This document shows, one piece after another, positions 1 through 13,149 of a DNA stretch of 64,000 nucleotides; position 1 is the stretch's first letter; the number at the start of each line of letters is the position of its first letter. The DNA comes from Niebla homalea (lineage: Eukaryota > Ascomycota > Lecanoromycetes > Lecanorales > Ramalinaceae): assembly GCA_019925105.1 (NCBI GenBank), contig JAHGAU010000044.1:124001-188000 (forward strand). Reading direction: 5' to 3'. The notes beneath the pieces are model-generated. The model was not told where the DNA came from and made no database searches. It was given only the letters and a program-made list of their open reading frames with translations. A program made the position numbers and the translations under genes.

Positions 1-2150
1 AATAATAATATTTAAATAATAACTTATTAAACTTAAATTAAATATATAGAATTCTTAATTAAGTATAATTTTTAAGTTTTAAATCCCTTATTTAAACGGA
101 TTAATTATTAAAACGTTATTTATATATATAATTATAATCGTACCGGTTTTAAGGTAAAGGAATACGTAATAATCTATATAAATAAATTTAAAACCTTATA
201 TAATTATAAACTCCCAGAAATAATTATATTATAACCGCGGTAATTACTTTAATCTATATAGGCCCTTTTTAAGCTTATAATAAAACTTTTTACCGTCTTT
301 ACCGGTTTTTTCTTATCCTTTTAATTATTTTATATATATTTCTTCCTTAATAAAACCGTAAAAAAACGCTATTTTTACATTTATTTACTTTAAATCCTAA
401 TTATTAACGGCTATAAAAGTAAAAAGAACCTTATAATTTATAAGTTTTATTATTAAGGTAAATATCTTATTATAATTAATATTTTTACGTTATTTAAAGT
501 TATATATTATTTACCGGGTTTTATAACGAATTATATTATTATTAACTTTACGTTTAAGGGTATAAACTTACCGTCTTTATAATATCGTTACGCCGGTGGG
601 GATCTAACTTTACGTAATTAAAACTTAAGTATTATTTTTTTTAAAGGAATTATATTTATTATTTTCCGTTAACTTTTAATTTATCCGGATATATTTATTT
701 ATTATAACTTCTTTATAAGTTTTAAACTTAATAAGTTCCGGGGTTGTTTTAAAAAATATTAAAATTGAAAAGTATAACGGTTTATTTTTATTACGGGTTA
801 ATAAAGTTAAAAAAAAGAGTAGATTTAATAATATATTACGTAATTTATCCGGAAATATAAGGTTAAAGTTATTTTTAATTAAGTTCTTAATTTATTATTT
901 TTACCCTTAATTATAATTAATTTTTAAATTTTTAATTATTAAACTTAAAGGGTTTAATAAAGTTATTTATTAAATAAAGACTATAACCAGACGTATAAGT
1001 TGTTTAATAAAAATAAAACTTATATTAATAATATCCGTTTTAATTAAACCGTAATTCCTGAACTTTTTTTTTAAATTAAAATCTTATTAAAATTTTTTTA
1101 TTTTCTTAAGCTCTTTAATTCAATTAATAGGCTTTTTATAATCCGAGTTATTTAACGGTATTATCCGTTTTTCCTTAATATATATATCGTATATGTTCTT
1201 TATTATAAGGTTAAACCGTTTTACCCGTAAATTAATTATTTTAAAGTATTTATTAATTTTTTTATTAAAATCTATTAAAATATACGGTTCCGACTTATTA
1301 TTAAGCTTAACCCGATAACCTATAATTCTTACGTATATAATTAACCTTAAAATCCGTATATAAAATATATCCGGTTTTTTATTATTAAATTTAATATAAT
1401 ATTACCTTTTTAAGCCGTATATATAATATCCATATAATTATATAGTTTACTATTTAAATTAATTCCGGTTAAAAGCTTTTAAGTATATTCTTCGTTATTT
1501 ATATAACCCTGGTTTTCTTTTTAATCTCCTGGTTAATTTTTTTATTAATTGGATTTTATTTAAGGCTTTTACGTATTATTATCTTAAAGATAATTTTATA
1601 TTATTTTAAATAATTTAAAAAAGTTTTAAACGTATATTTATTTTTACCGTTAATTTAAAAACGTTTAATCTTTTAATCCGGAAGTTATTTATATTTAGTT
1701 TTAAACTCCTTAAACCGTTAAATTACGTCCGATTTATATATTAATAGATAAATTTTTAATATTATAGTTTTATTATTACGGAAGGTTATATAATACGTTA
1801 TTTTATTATACTTTTCAAAATTAATTATCCTTAAAAAATTTATATAAATAAGCTTTAACGGGTTTTCTATAAGTTTAAGATATCCCTTATATAATTAAAA
1901 GTATAACCGTCCGGTAATATAATATATATAATAAATATTTTTAACCCTATTATTATTATAACGTTTATGTTTAAGATCTATTTTAATCAATATATTTATT
2001 AATTAAAATAATTTTTAAATTTTAAAATAGCTTATACGTATATATTAAATAAATATAGTTAAAAATACGTTAAACGTTATTATAATAAAGGTAAGTTTTT
2101 ATAAATTAATTATAAATAGGCTATTTTATTTATTATAAGTAAGCTTTTTT
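1..2150 (-). pseudogene. Copia-A pol relic (integrase, start of RT)
   Basis: Minus-strand degenerate pol. It is recognised by close similarity to plus-strand Copia-A copy 2 (12481-20400), where short integrase and reverse transcriptase stretches can be read once RIP stops are discounted. The left window edge cuts it just downstream of the YxDD region. It is not expressible: stops occur every few dozen codons. Boundaries are approximate because no complete frame survives. Confidence 0.7.
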
Positions 2151-4616
2151 TAACTATATATTACCGTCCGGACCGTCCACGTCGTATTAAGTTAAGCCTT
2201 ATAATTTAAAAGTTACGTTTTAAATATAAAATTAATTAAATTTATAAAGGAATATATTATATCCGTAAATTTTACTTTAACGGACTTATTATTTACCCTA
2301 TATATTATATAAGTAATATTTATATTATTTATATAATTCGTTCTTATTAATCTAGGCCTTAAAAACGAGGATTAATAAGGTTTTAATTTTTTTTAAAAGA
2401 ATTTTTTTTTATAAAAAATATATTAATTATAATTATTATTAAGGATTATTAACTTTTATAAATTTATTAAAATAATTAATATTATTATTATTAATTATTA
2501 TATATACGTTAATAAGTAAAAATTTATTATTAAAAAGTTTATAAGTATAATAGTTTCCTTATTAATTTTAAACTTCTTAATATAAAACTTTATAAACTTC
2601 TTTTTAAGGTAAAAATCTTAATATTTATCCTTAATATACTTATTATTACGTTTTTTTTAAGTATAATATTAATAAATAAGTTTTTCCCGGATTTTATTAA
2701 AGGTTTTTTTATTATAACTTTTTAACGTATCCTTATAAGCTTATATTAAAACGTTTAATTATTAAATAACCGTTTAAGTTTTTTTATTATAAGCTTTTTA
2801 TATAATATCGTAAAATTTAAGGGTACTTAAACCTTATTATATTGCCGTTTAAATAAGTATTAAATATTACGTTTATTATAATTCTTTTAATTTATTTAAG
2901 AATATTTAAATAATAAAATAATCCGGAATAATTAAGGAATTATTAATTATTTTAATTTTAATATAGATTTTCTAGTAACGGTTATTATACTTATTAATTA
3001 TTATATTTAAGGTTTTTTATAGGTTTATAAGCTTTTATATAAGCTCCGTATATAGCTTAAACCCTTATAATTTATATTGATCCTTAAGTCGTTTTTAAAT
3101 CGTATCTGGGCTTTTTATAATATTAATTAAATACTTAATATTAATACCGTAACGGTTCTTTAAGGCTATATATACCTTAAGGGTATTTTTTTCCTTTAAC
3201 TTTTAAAAATTATTAATTATTATTTAATTTTTTATTTATTAAGTTTACGATATTTATTGCTATTAATTTATTAATAAAGGGATTAAACTTAAAGGAAAAC
3301 CTTTTATAGTAAAGTTTTTTTTTAATTATTATTATTAATAAAGTATACGGAAGATAATATTAATAAGATATTAATTATATTATAATTATTAATAATACTT
3401 AAGTTTAAGTTTAATAATATTTAATATATTAAAGATTTACTATTTAAGGGTAATAAGTAACTTACGTTAAATAATAGTATTTAATTTTTAACGTTTATAT
3501 TTAACTTAAAGATAATAATATTTAATGGGTTATTTAAAGGTTCCTTAAACGCTTTTAAGCTAAAGCTATTATATAACTTCGGCGTTTACGGTAATAAATA
3601 ATCCCTATTTTTGACTTAATCTTTATTAATTAAATTAAAACGGTTTTCTTTCCTTAAGTTTTTAAGTATAAAAGGAAAAAAAGTACTTTATATATAATAA
3701 TATTACTAAATAATAAGGTTTAAATATTATACTTTATACGGGACTATTATATAATCTAGGGTAATAAGTAATATAAGGTTTTATTAATTAAAGTATTCTT
3801 TATTCCGGTTAAATTTAAAACGAAACTTTATAACGTATTATAATACTATATATATACCCTTAAGATTACTATTTTTTTTTACTTAAAAGTCTTTAATCTT
3901 TATAATTAAAACGTTTAAACTTATCTTAATTACTTTACTTTAACTTAAAGGCTTTAATTTTTACGATTTATAATAAATAGGCTTATCTTAAGTTTAATTA
4001 TTTATTAAAAAATTCTATAATTAGTTTTTAGTTTTCTTTTCTTAAAAATTAATTTTTATTTTAAGAAGTTTAATTATTAATTATTTATTCTGTCCCGTAT
4101 TTACTTTTTAAAATTAGGTTAAAGCGAATAATTCTAAGTTAATATACGTTTAAATCCGAGTAATTTATTTTTAATTAATCTTAAAAAAACTTAATTTTAA
4201 TATAATCTTTAAGGCTTTAAACTTAATAAAGTTTTATAATATATTTAATATTTATTTAACGTCTTAAATTTCTTACTTAAACCCCGATTAAGGTTTTATA
4301 TATATATATTAACCTTAAAAATTTTACATTTTAACTCCGTTAACTTAATACCGGCTTAGCTTTTCCGGTATATAGGCGTTTACGGCCCTTAATAAGACTA
4401 AAAAATAACAGTTTATATATTTTCGTTAATAAAATATCTTCCTTTTTCGATTTAGGAATATAAATAATTAAGTAGGCTTCTTTATTTATAGCCGTGGTAT
4501 TATACGCCTGGCCAGGTCGATTTTTTAATAATATAGCCTATACGTAGGTATCGTTTGCGGGTATATCTTATACCATAAGTTTACCATTGTTTATAGGCCA
4601 ATTTAAACACTAAGAA
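2151..4616 (-). pseudogene. Copia-A gag and protease relic
   Basis: This part lies between the 5' LTR and the integrase of Copia-A copy 1 and aligns with 10000-12480 and 32090-34560 on the plus strand. By position it would encode gag (capsid, nucleocapsid) and aspartic protease. I read no intact catalytic or zinc-knuckle motif here. The assignment rests on collinearity with the other copies. Confidence 0.55.
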
Positions 4617-4630
4617 GACGTTATATAACC

Positions 4631-4792
4631 TGTTGAAATTAAAAGGTATAAGTTACTTAATTATTACTATATATAAAGTAAGACTATATACAAGGTTATA
4701 TGCCGCTATCCCACTTGGGTTTAGCACGTCCGCCTTATCTAATCTGATCCGCGTCACGTGATCTCCCAAGTGGCGATCCTGCACATTCAACA
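4631..4792 (-). repeat. Copia-A 5' LTR (162 bp), best preserved copy
   Basis: This 162-bp LTR begins TGTTGAA and ends TTCAACA, with a CCACTTGGG/CCCAAGTGG inverted repeat and a CACGTG palindrome inside. It is the least mutated of the six Copia-A LTR copies in the window, which are otherwise 162 bp each. Its right neighbour at 4793 is LINE sequence, so the element inserted into an older LINE fragment. Confidence 0.92.
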
Positions 4793-5145
4793 TTTAATTA
4801 GTCCCGGTTTAAGCTCCTTAAATAATGGATAGGAGATTAATACGTATACGGCGTTCTGCTTCCGTTATCCACATTTATAGCCGGCGTTAATCCGGCCACC
4901 GGTATATACGATAAAAAGGAAGTAGGTTAAGCCGTTTTTATTTATCCGGAGTTAAATTATTAGCGCGCTATTACCTTTCCTTATAATCCCGTAACGCCGG
5001 AGATATTTATTAATAACCTCGTCGCTGTTTAAAGCCGGGTACCGTCGCCCTTAAGGGATCGATTCTCTATATCTACGCCAGCGCTCTGTTTACCTCCTTA
5101 TGGTTCACAGGGTGATCGCCGCTGACTTCGCCCTCGCGGCCTTTT
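4793..5145 (-). mobile_element. LINE ORF2 C-terminal fragment, lightly mutated
   Basis: On the minus strand this matches the 3' part of the full LINE at 12831-18609 (region near 13480-13850) and the truncated LINE at 8618-9947. About 75 residues can be read with few stops, ending in a C-x-C...H...C knuckle pattern typical of the C-terminus of fungal Tad-like LINE ORF2. G+C is much higher than in other copies, for example around 5080-5150, so this piece largely escaped RIP. The left side is cut by the Copia-A LTR; the right side passes into Copia-D near 5145. Confidence 0.75.
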
Positions 5146-5169
5146 ATATTATATATAAAGGCCGCTATA

Positions 5170-6250
5170 ATAATAAGTTTAACAATAAGAATACGTAATA
5201 AACCATTATTTAATAATATTGTATAAGCTTAAATAATAAAGGTTTAATTTATTCGTTTAAAAATACCGTTTTATTAAGGGTTATAAAATACCATAAACTC
5301 TTATTAAATCCCTTTAACGTACCGTTAATTATTAAATTAAAAGCCGCTATATTTATTATTATCGTTAATATATAAACGGCGGATAAAGCGGTTTAAGTAA
5401 TGGATTTTCTTTATATAACTTTAAAAAACCTTAAGAACCGTCTTATATAAAGAGTTTAATAATAAGGTTATATAGATAACTTTAATAACGTCTTTAATAA
5501 AAATAACGACTTATTTATAATTAACTTTTATATTATTAATAAAGTTAATTAAATCGGAATAAATAAGCTCGTTTTAATAAATATTAGGCTTAATATAGCT
5601 TTTATTTAACTTAAGCTTTACTCATATTTCTATATAAATAATATATCTATAATCCTTTAATAAATCTAATAAATTAAAGAGGTCGATATCGGTTACCGTT
5701 TCCGGTAAAAGTTTAATGTTTTATTCTTTTATATACCTTATTACTTTATGTTAGTATTTTAGGGCTTTTTAATTTACGGGAGTAATATATAAGGCCACGG
5801 GTATTAAATTATTAATAACTTTAATATCGACTTTAAAAAGGTAAAGGGCCGCCGGTAAAAGTTTTATAAAGATACCGTTATAGTTAATGGATATATTTAA
5901 ATCCTCTGGGTTATTACTTTATTTAAAAGGATAACCGGTTTATTATAGCTGTCCCGGGCTGATAAAATTAAAGGTATTATTAAGGATAAAAAGGACGTTA
6001 TAAATAATTAAATTACGGACGCCTTCGTTAAATTAATATAGGATTTTAACAACTCTAATATAAATAATATTTTTCCCCTTAGAAAAGCCTTTAATAATAA
6101 TAGGTTTAAAAAGGAGCTTCTTACGGATAAAGATACGGTTATTATTAACGATATAATTTATATAGCCGGTATTAAAAATATAAATAATAAAAGCAGATAT
6201 ATTTATAGTTAAATATGCCTAGTAATCCCGGTAAATAACGGGCGGTAAAG
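5170..6250 (-). pseudogene. Copia-D protease-integrase relic
   Basis: Minus-strand frame with scattered stops. Near 6130-6178 it reads IFNTG followed by Y-I-N-Y-I-V-N, the copia protease active-site region with the catalytic Asp codon apparently changed to Asn. Further left come the end of the protease (LFI-N-N-FN-ISPGQL near 6000) and an integrase core (LIYSDLI...VIFI...KVI near 5450-5560), with the copia NPQQNGI-like motif near 5290. RIP-type substitutions account for most stops. Confidence 0.65.
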
Positions 6251-6299
6251 CCGGTATAATAACGGTAACGTATATAAAGGCCAGGTTTATTAAGGCCTT

Positions 6300-8100
<1,801 letters not shown>

Positions 8101-8190
8101 TAATCGAGAAGCTAAATATATATAATAATAGGCTTTATAAGCTGCTTTAATCACCTTAATAATAAATAAACGTTTCCCTTCATTCTTTAA

Positions 8191-8472
8191 AGGTATTAAC
8201 GTATATACTAGGGATCCGCCGATCCAACGGCCCTATAAGTGCTTTTATATTTTTATAGCGTACGTGTAGATCGGTATATAGGGCTACTATACCTTACGGT
8301 CTACGTATAAATAGGGTTTCAGGCTGGGTATCGTCTTAGCCTTCTTATTTTCGTTTTAGCCTCTTTATTTTTCTGGTGGTTAAGGCTTAAATCGATAGGA
8401 CTACTAAGTAACTACAGCAGTTATAATAATAGTAAGAGCCGTTGCAATACTGATAAAGCGATGGTACGGTTC
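8191..8472. other. Unassigned GC-retaining segment, possible Copia-D leader or LTR
   Basis: About 280 bases with higher G+C than the flanks, between degenerate Copia-D gag and the Copia-A LTR. The position would suit the 5' LTR of minus-strand Copia-D, but I find no second copy in the window and no clear primer site, so I leave it unnamed. It contains a repeated GATCSGCC-type stretch near 8213-8232 and no coding signal. Confidence 0.4.
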
Positions 8473-8477
8473 TTAAG

Positions 8478-8617
8478 TGTTAAATGTGCAGGATCGCCAC
8501 TTGGGAGATCACGTGACGCGGATCAGATTAGATAAGGCGGACGTACTAAACTTAAGTGGGATAGCGGTATATAGCCTTATATATAGTCTCACTTTATATA
8601 TAATAATAATCAAGTAA
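8478..8617 (+). repeat. Copia-A copy 2 5' LTR, left part (140 of 162 bp)
   Basis: It starts TGTTAAATGTGCAGG and matches 4631-4792 in reverse orientation. It stops at 8617, where a LINE inserted; the last 22 bp are at 9964-9985. The last bases, AATAATAATCAAGTAA (8602-8617), are the LINE target duplication, repeated at 9948-9963. Confidence 0.92.
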
Positions 8618-9947
8618 AAACCGATGCCTGAGAGTGGTGAGTGGAGCATATAAAGCGACTCCCGTCCCGGTGCTGGAATCCGAGGTCTTCGTATTACCAA
8701 TAAAGCTGGCCCTTAACCAAATAATCGTTTAAGCAAGGCTTAAAAGGGGTATAAACCCAGATACGTTAGCAGGAAACGAACGTATTTATTAGAACTACAA
8801 GAGGCCGCGGATAAAAAGGCTAAAAAGGCGGTACTTACCCCTTTTACGGAAGTTAAATTGGAGTAAATTAAAAAAGAAATTGATTTAACTTACGTTTAAG
8901 AAGTTAACGTAAAAATATATAGACTTTTATTTAAAATAAAAACGGTAAAGGAAAAGAAAGCTATAAAAATAAAATTAATAGCGATTACCTTATAAATTAA
9001 AGGGAGGTAAATAAAGCGTTAACGTAAATATAAAGAATTAATCTTTTAAGGGCAATAATACCCGGCTTTAAATAGCGATAAAGTTATTAATAAGTATTTC
9101 CGGTATTACGGAATTATAAAGAAAAATAATAACGCATTAATAATTTAATTCCGGATAAATAAAAACGGCTTAATTTATTTCCTTTTTATCGTATACGCCG
9201 GTAGCCGGATTAACGTTAATTGTAAGTATAAATAACGGAAGTAGAACGCCGTATATATATTAATCTTTTATTTATTATTTAAGGAACTTAAACCGGGGCT
9301 AATTAAAAAGGTAAAAACCAACGATTATCGTTAAATACTTATTAATAAAAAAAGTATTAAAACGGCCGTTAAATTTATAATAACTATAGATTTATTATTA
9401 CAATTTAGCTTAATTAAGGAAATAAATAAGGTAATTAAAAACTTAATTAAAAAACCTTATTATTAACCCGGAAGTAAAAAGTAACGGCGGGAAAATTATA
9501 CTTAATAAAGGGCTAAAGGAGCTATAGATACCGGAGCGGTATAAAAAGCGATATTATATTAATCGGTAAAGTCATATAAATAAAATAATAATAATATATA
9601 TATTGGTAAGGACATTTAAGGATATAATTAGAATTTTAAAATTTTAATATTAAATAAACCCGTAAGGTAACGGAAAAGTAATAGGTTTAAAAATAACCTT
9701 TAAATAAATTCAGTTATAATATTATAGGTTTTCTTAAAAAAAACGTATAAATAAATTCTTACTCTTTAAACGGCTATAGATACTCTTAGCCCTTAAAATA
9801 AAAATAAAGGTTAAGTAAATACCGGTTTTTATTCTTAGCATAATAAATATCGGGTTTTTACGGTTATTAATAAGGCTAAATAACCGAATATTAAGGAACG
9901 CCGGAATTAGTTTAATTAGATCCGTAATATAAATCAATCAATCAATT
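8618..9947 (+). mobile_element. 5'-truncated LINE (1.33 kb) inside the Copia-A LTR
   Basis: Fungal Tad-like LINE copy with a 16-bp target duplication (8602-8617 and 9948-9963) and a 3' tail of AATC/TCAA repeats at 9931-9947. The 5' end lies within ORF2: from 8619 a frame reads NRCLRVVSGAYKATPVPV, the conserved segment after the reverse transcriptase of fungal LINEs. The first ~250 bp are barely mutated; the rest is heavily mutated. It is collinear with 12831-14200 of the complete LINE in reverse. 5' truncation is the usual outcome of target-primed reverse transcription. Confidence 0.92.
8619..9560 (+). pseudogene. LINE ORF2 C-terminal relic
   Basis: Frame from 8619: post-RT segment (CLRVVSGAYKATP), then LESEVFVLPIKLAL, then after frame drift a lysine-rich part and the C-terminal region around 9080-9290 (D-K-NG-IYFLF, C-x-K...). 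Tryptophan, glutamine and histidine codons are mostly converted by RIP. The product would be the C-terminal nucleic-acid-binding part of the LINE polyprotein. It is non-functional. Confidence 0.7.
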
Positions 9948-9963
9948 AATAATAATCAAGTAA

Positions 9964-9985
9964 CTTATACCTCTTAATTTCAATA
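9964..9985 (+). repeat. Copia-A copy 2 5' LTR, right part (22 bp)
   Basis: The 3' remainder of the split LTR, ending TTTCAATA (for TTTCAACA). Added to 8478-8617 it gives 162 bp, the same as the other Copia-A LTRs. Confidence 0.9.
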
Positions 9986-9997
9986 GGTTATAAGCCC
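9986..9997 (+). promoter_or_regulatory. Primer binding site, half initiator tRNA-Met type
   Basis: GGTTATAAGCCC directly follows the 5' LTR. With one RIP-type G-to-A reversed it is GGTTATGAGCCC, complementary to the anticodon stem-loop of eukaryotic initiator tRNA-Met (GGGCTCATAACC). Drosophila copia primes from a tRNA-iMet fragment in this way. The same site follows the LTRs at 32077 and 63848 and, in shortened form, 57033. Confidence 0.75.
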
Positions 9998-12480
9998 GGA
10001 CTATACGTCCAGGTGCTTAAATAACGTTTTCTTAATATTTAAATTGGCCTATAAATAATGGTAAACTTATGGTATAAAATGCACCCGTAAACGATACTTA
10101 TACGTAAGCTATATTACCAAAAATCGACTTAATTAGGCGCATAATATTACGGTTATAAACAGAGAAGCTTATTTAATTACCTATATTCCTAAATTAAAAA
10201 AGGAGGACGTTTTATTAATAAGAATATATAAACCGTTATTTTCCAGCCCTATTAAGGGTTATAAATATTTATATACCGGAGAAGTTAAACCGGTATTAAG
10301 CTAACGGAGTTAAAACGCAAAGTTTTTAAGGCTAATATATATACGTAAAGCCTTAATTAGGGTTTAAGTAAGAAATATAAAACGTTAAATAAATATTAAA
10401 TATACTATAAAACTCTACCGAATTTAAAGCTTTAAAGACTATATTAAAATTAAGTTTTTTCAGTATTAATTAAAGATAAATTACTTAAATTTAAGCATAT
10501 TACGGCCTGAAATTATTTACTTTAACTTAATTTTAAAAAATAAATACGGAACGGAATAAGTAATTAACGGTTAAACTTCCTAAAGTAAAAATTAATCCTT
10601 AAGAAAAAAAGGCTAAGAATTAATTATAGAATTCTTTAATAAGTAATTAAACTTAAAATAAGCTTACTTATTACGGATCATAAAAATTAAAGCTTTTAAG
10701 TTAAAATAAAATAATTAAAATAAGCTTAAACGCTTTAATTATAGAGATTAAGGGTTTTTAAATAAAAAAAAATAATAATCTTAAAGGTATATATATAGCG
10801 TTATAGTATGTTATGAAGTTCCATTCTAGACTTAACCGGAATAAAGAATACTTTAATTAATAAAGTTTTATATTGCTTATTACCCTAGAGTATATAATAG
10901 TTTTATATAAAGTATAACATTTAAACCCTATTGTTCGTTGGTATCATTATATATAAAGTACCCTTTTTCCCTTTATATTTAGAAACTTAAAGAAGGAAGA
11001 TCGTCTTAATTTAACTAATAAAGATTAAGTCGAAGATAGGGATTACAAAGTCGTATAATAGCTTCGGTTTAAAAGCGTCTAAGGAACCCTTAATTAACCT
11101 ATTAAATACTATTATTTTCGGGCTAGGTATAAACGTTAAGAATTGGATACCATTATTTAACGTAAGTTACCTTTTACCCTTAAATAATAAGTCTTTAATA
11201 TATTAAACGTTATTAAACTTAAACTTCAGTATTATTAATAATTATAGTATAATTAATATCTTATTAATACCGTCTTCTATATACTTTATTGACGATAACG
11301 ATTAAGAAAAATTTTACTATAAGGGGTTTCTTTTAAGCTTAATCTTTTTATTAATAAATTAATGGTAATAAATATTATAAAGTTAATAAATAAAGGATTA
11401 AATAACGATTAATAACCTTTAAAAGCCAAAGGAAAAAGATACCCTTAAGGTATATATAGCCTTAAAAAACCGTTATGGTATTAATATTAAATATTTAATT
11501 AATATTATAAAAAGCCCGGATACGATTTAAAAACGATTTAAGAATTAATATAAATTATAAGGGTCCGGGCTATATATAAAGCTTATATAAAAGCTTATAA
11601 ACCTATCAAAAACCCCGGATATAATAATTAATAAATATAATAACCGCCATTAAAAAGTCTATACCGAGATTAAGGCGATTAATAATTCCTTAATTATCCC
11701 GGATTATTTTATTATTTAAATATTCTTAAATAAATTAAAGGAATTATAATAAACGTAATATTTAACACTTATTTAAACGGTAATATAATAAAGCCCGGGT
11801 ACTTTTAAATTTTACGATATTATATAAAGGGCCCATAATAAAAAAGCTTAAATAATTATTTAATAATTAAATATTTTAATATAGGCTTATAAAGATATAT
11901 TAAAGGGTTATAATAAAAGGACCTTTAATAAAACCCGGGAAAAGTTTATCTATTAATATTATACCTATAAGGGGCGTAATAATAAGTATATTAAAGATAA
12001 ATATTAAAATCTTTACCCTAAAAAGAAGTTTATAAAGTTCCGCATTAAAAAGTTTAAAATTATTAAGGAGATTATTACGTTTATAAACCTTTTAATAATA
12101 AACTTTTATTTATTAACGTATATATAATAATTAATAATAATAATATTACTTATTTTAATAAATCTATAAAAGTTAATAATCCTTAATAATAACTATAGTT
12201 AATATATTTTTTATAAAAAGAGATTCTTTTAAAGGAAGTTAAAACTTTATTAATCCTTATTTTTAAGGCTTAAGCTAATAAAAATAAATTATATAAGGGA
12301 TATAAATATTACCTATATAATATATAGGGTAAATAATAAGCCCGTTAAAATAAAATTCACGGCTATAATATACTTTCCGGCGAACTTAATTAATCTTATA
12401 TTTAAAATATAACTTTTAAACTATAAAGTTTAACTTAATATAACGTAAACGGTCCGGACGGTAACGTATAATTAGAAAAA
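9998..12480 (+). pseudogene. Copia-A gag and protease relic
   Basis: Degenerate region between the primer site and the integrase. Near 12330-12400 a stretch resembling the end of a copia protease (INFPANLIN-like) can be read, and the protease flap region lies just before it (about 12080-12330). Gag would occupy 10100-12000, but no motif is secure. It is present in parallel at 32090-34560 and, inverted, at 2151-4616. Confidence 0.55.
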
Positions 12481-12830
12481 GTTTATTTATAATAAATAAA
12501 ATAATTTATTTATAATCGATTTATAAGAACTTACCCTTATTATAATAACGTTTAACGTACTTTTAACTATACTTACTTAATATATATATATAAGCTACCT
12601 CGGAGCTTAAAAATTGTTTTAATTAATAAACGTATTAATTAAAATGGATCTTAAACGTAAATATTATAATAATGATAAGGTTAAAAACGCTTATTATACG
12701 TACTATATTACCGGACGGTTATACTTTTAACTATATAAGGGATACTTTAAATCTATAGAAAACTTATTAAAGCTTATTTATACGGATTTTTTAAGGATAA
12801 TTAATCCTTAAAAATATAATAAAATAATAT

Positions 12831-12847
12831 TGATTGATTGATTGATT
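12831..12847 (-). repeat. LINE 3' tail, TCAA repeats
   Basis: TTGATTGATTGATTGAT on the plus strand, i.e. (ATCA)n at the 3' end of the minus-strand LINE, directly against the target duplication. This simple-repeat tail replaces poly(A) and is seen on every LINE and SINE-like copy in the window. Confidence 0.9.
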
Positions 12848-13149
12848 TATATTACGGATCTAGCTAGGTTAATTCCGGCGTTCTTTAATACTCGGCTATT
12901 TAACCTTATTAGTAACCGTAAAAATCTGATATCTATTATATTAAGAATAAAAACTGGTATTTACCTAGCCTTTATTTTTATCTTAAAGGTTAAAAATATT
13001 TACGGCCGTTTAAAGAATAAGAATTTATTTATATACTTTTTCCAAGAAAACTTATAATATTACGATTAAATCCACTTAAAGGTTATTTTTAAACTTATTA
13101 TTTTTCCGTTACTTTACGGGTTTATTTAATATTAAAATTTTAAAATTCC

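Larger units (their letters stand above)
1..4792 (-). mobile_element. Copia-A copy 1, 5' two-thirds, cut by window edge
   Basis: Ty1/Copia LTR retrotransposon relic read on the minus strand, with its 5' LTR at 4631-4792 and its body running left off the window. It matches the complete Copia-A copies at 8478-21628 and 31916-39400 along its length. Position 1 lies inside the reverse transcriptase: the same segment recurs at about 53400 and, in plus orientation, at about 20330. Integrase-like sequence lies roughly at 1050-2150 and gag plus protease to its right. Stops are frequent in all frames. Behind the LTR about 29 bases found in the other copies are missing, which removes most of the primer binding site. 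Confidence 0.88.

Noticed and set aside
8509..8700. Minus-strand 63-codon frame spanning LTR and LINE
   Set aside because: It crosses the junction of two unrelated elements on the strand opposite to both.
12842..13057. 71-codon frame on the plus strand, also seen in similar form at 9734-9937 on the minus strand
   Set aside because: It is antisense to the LINE 3' region in both copies. Its recurrence reflects shared DNA, and it is broken in other copies.
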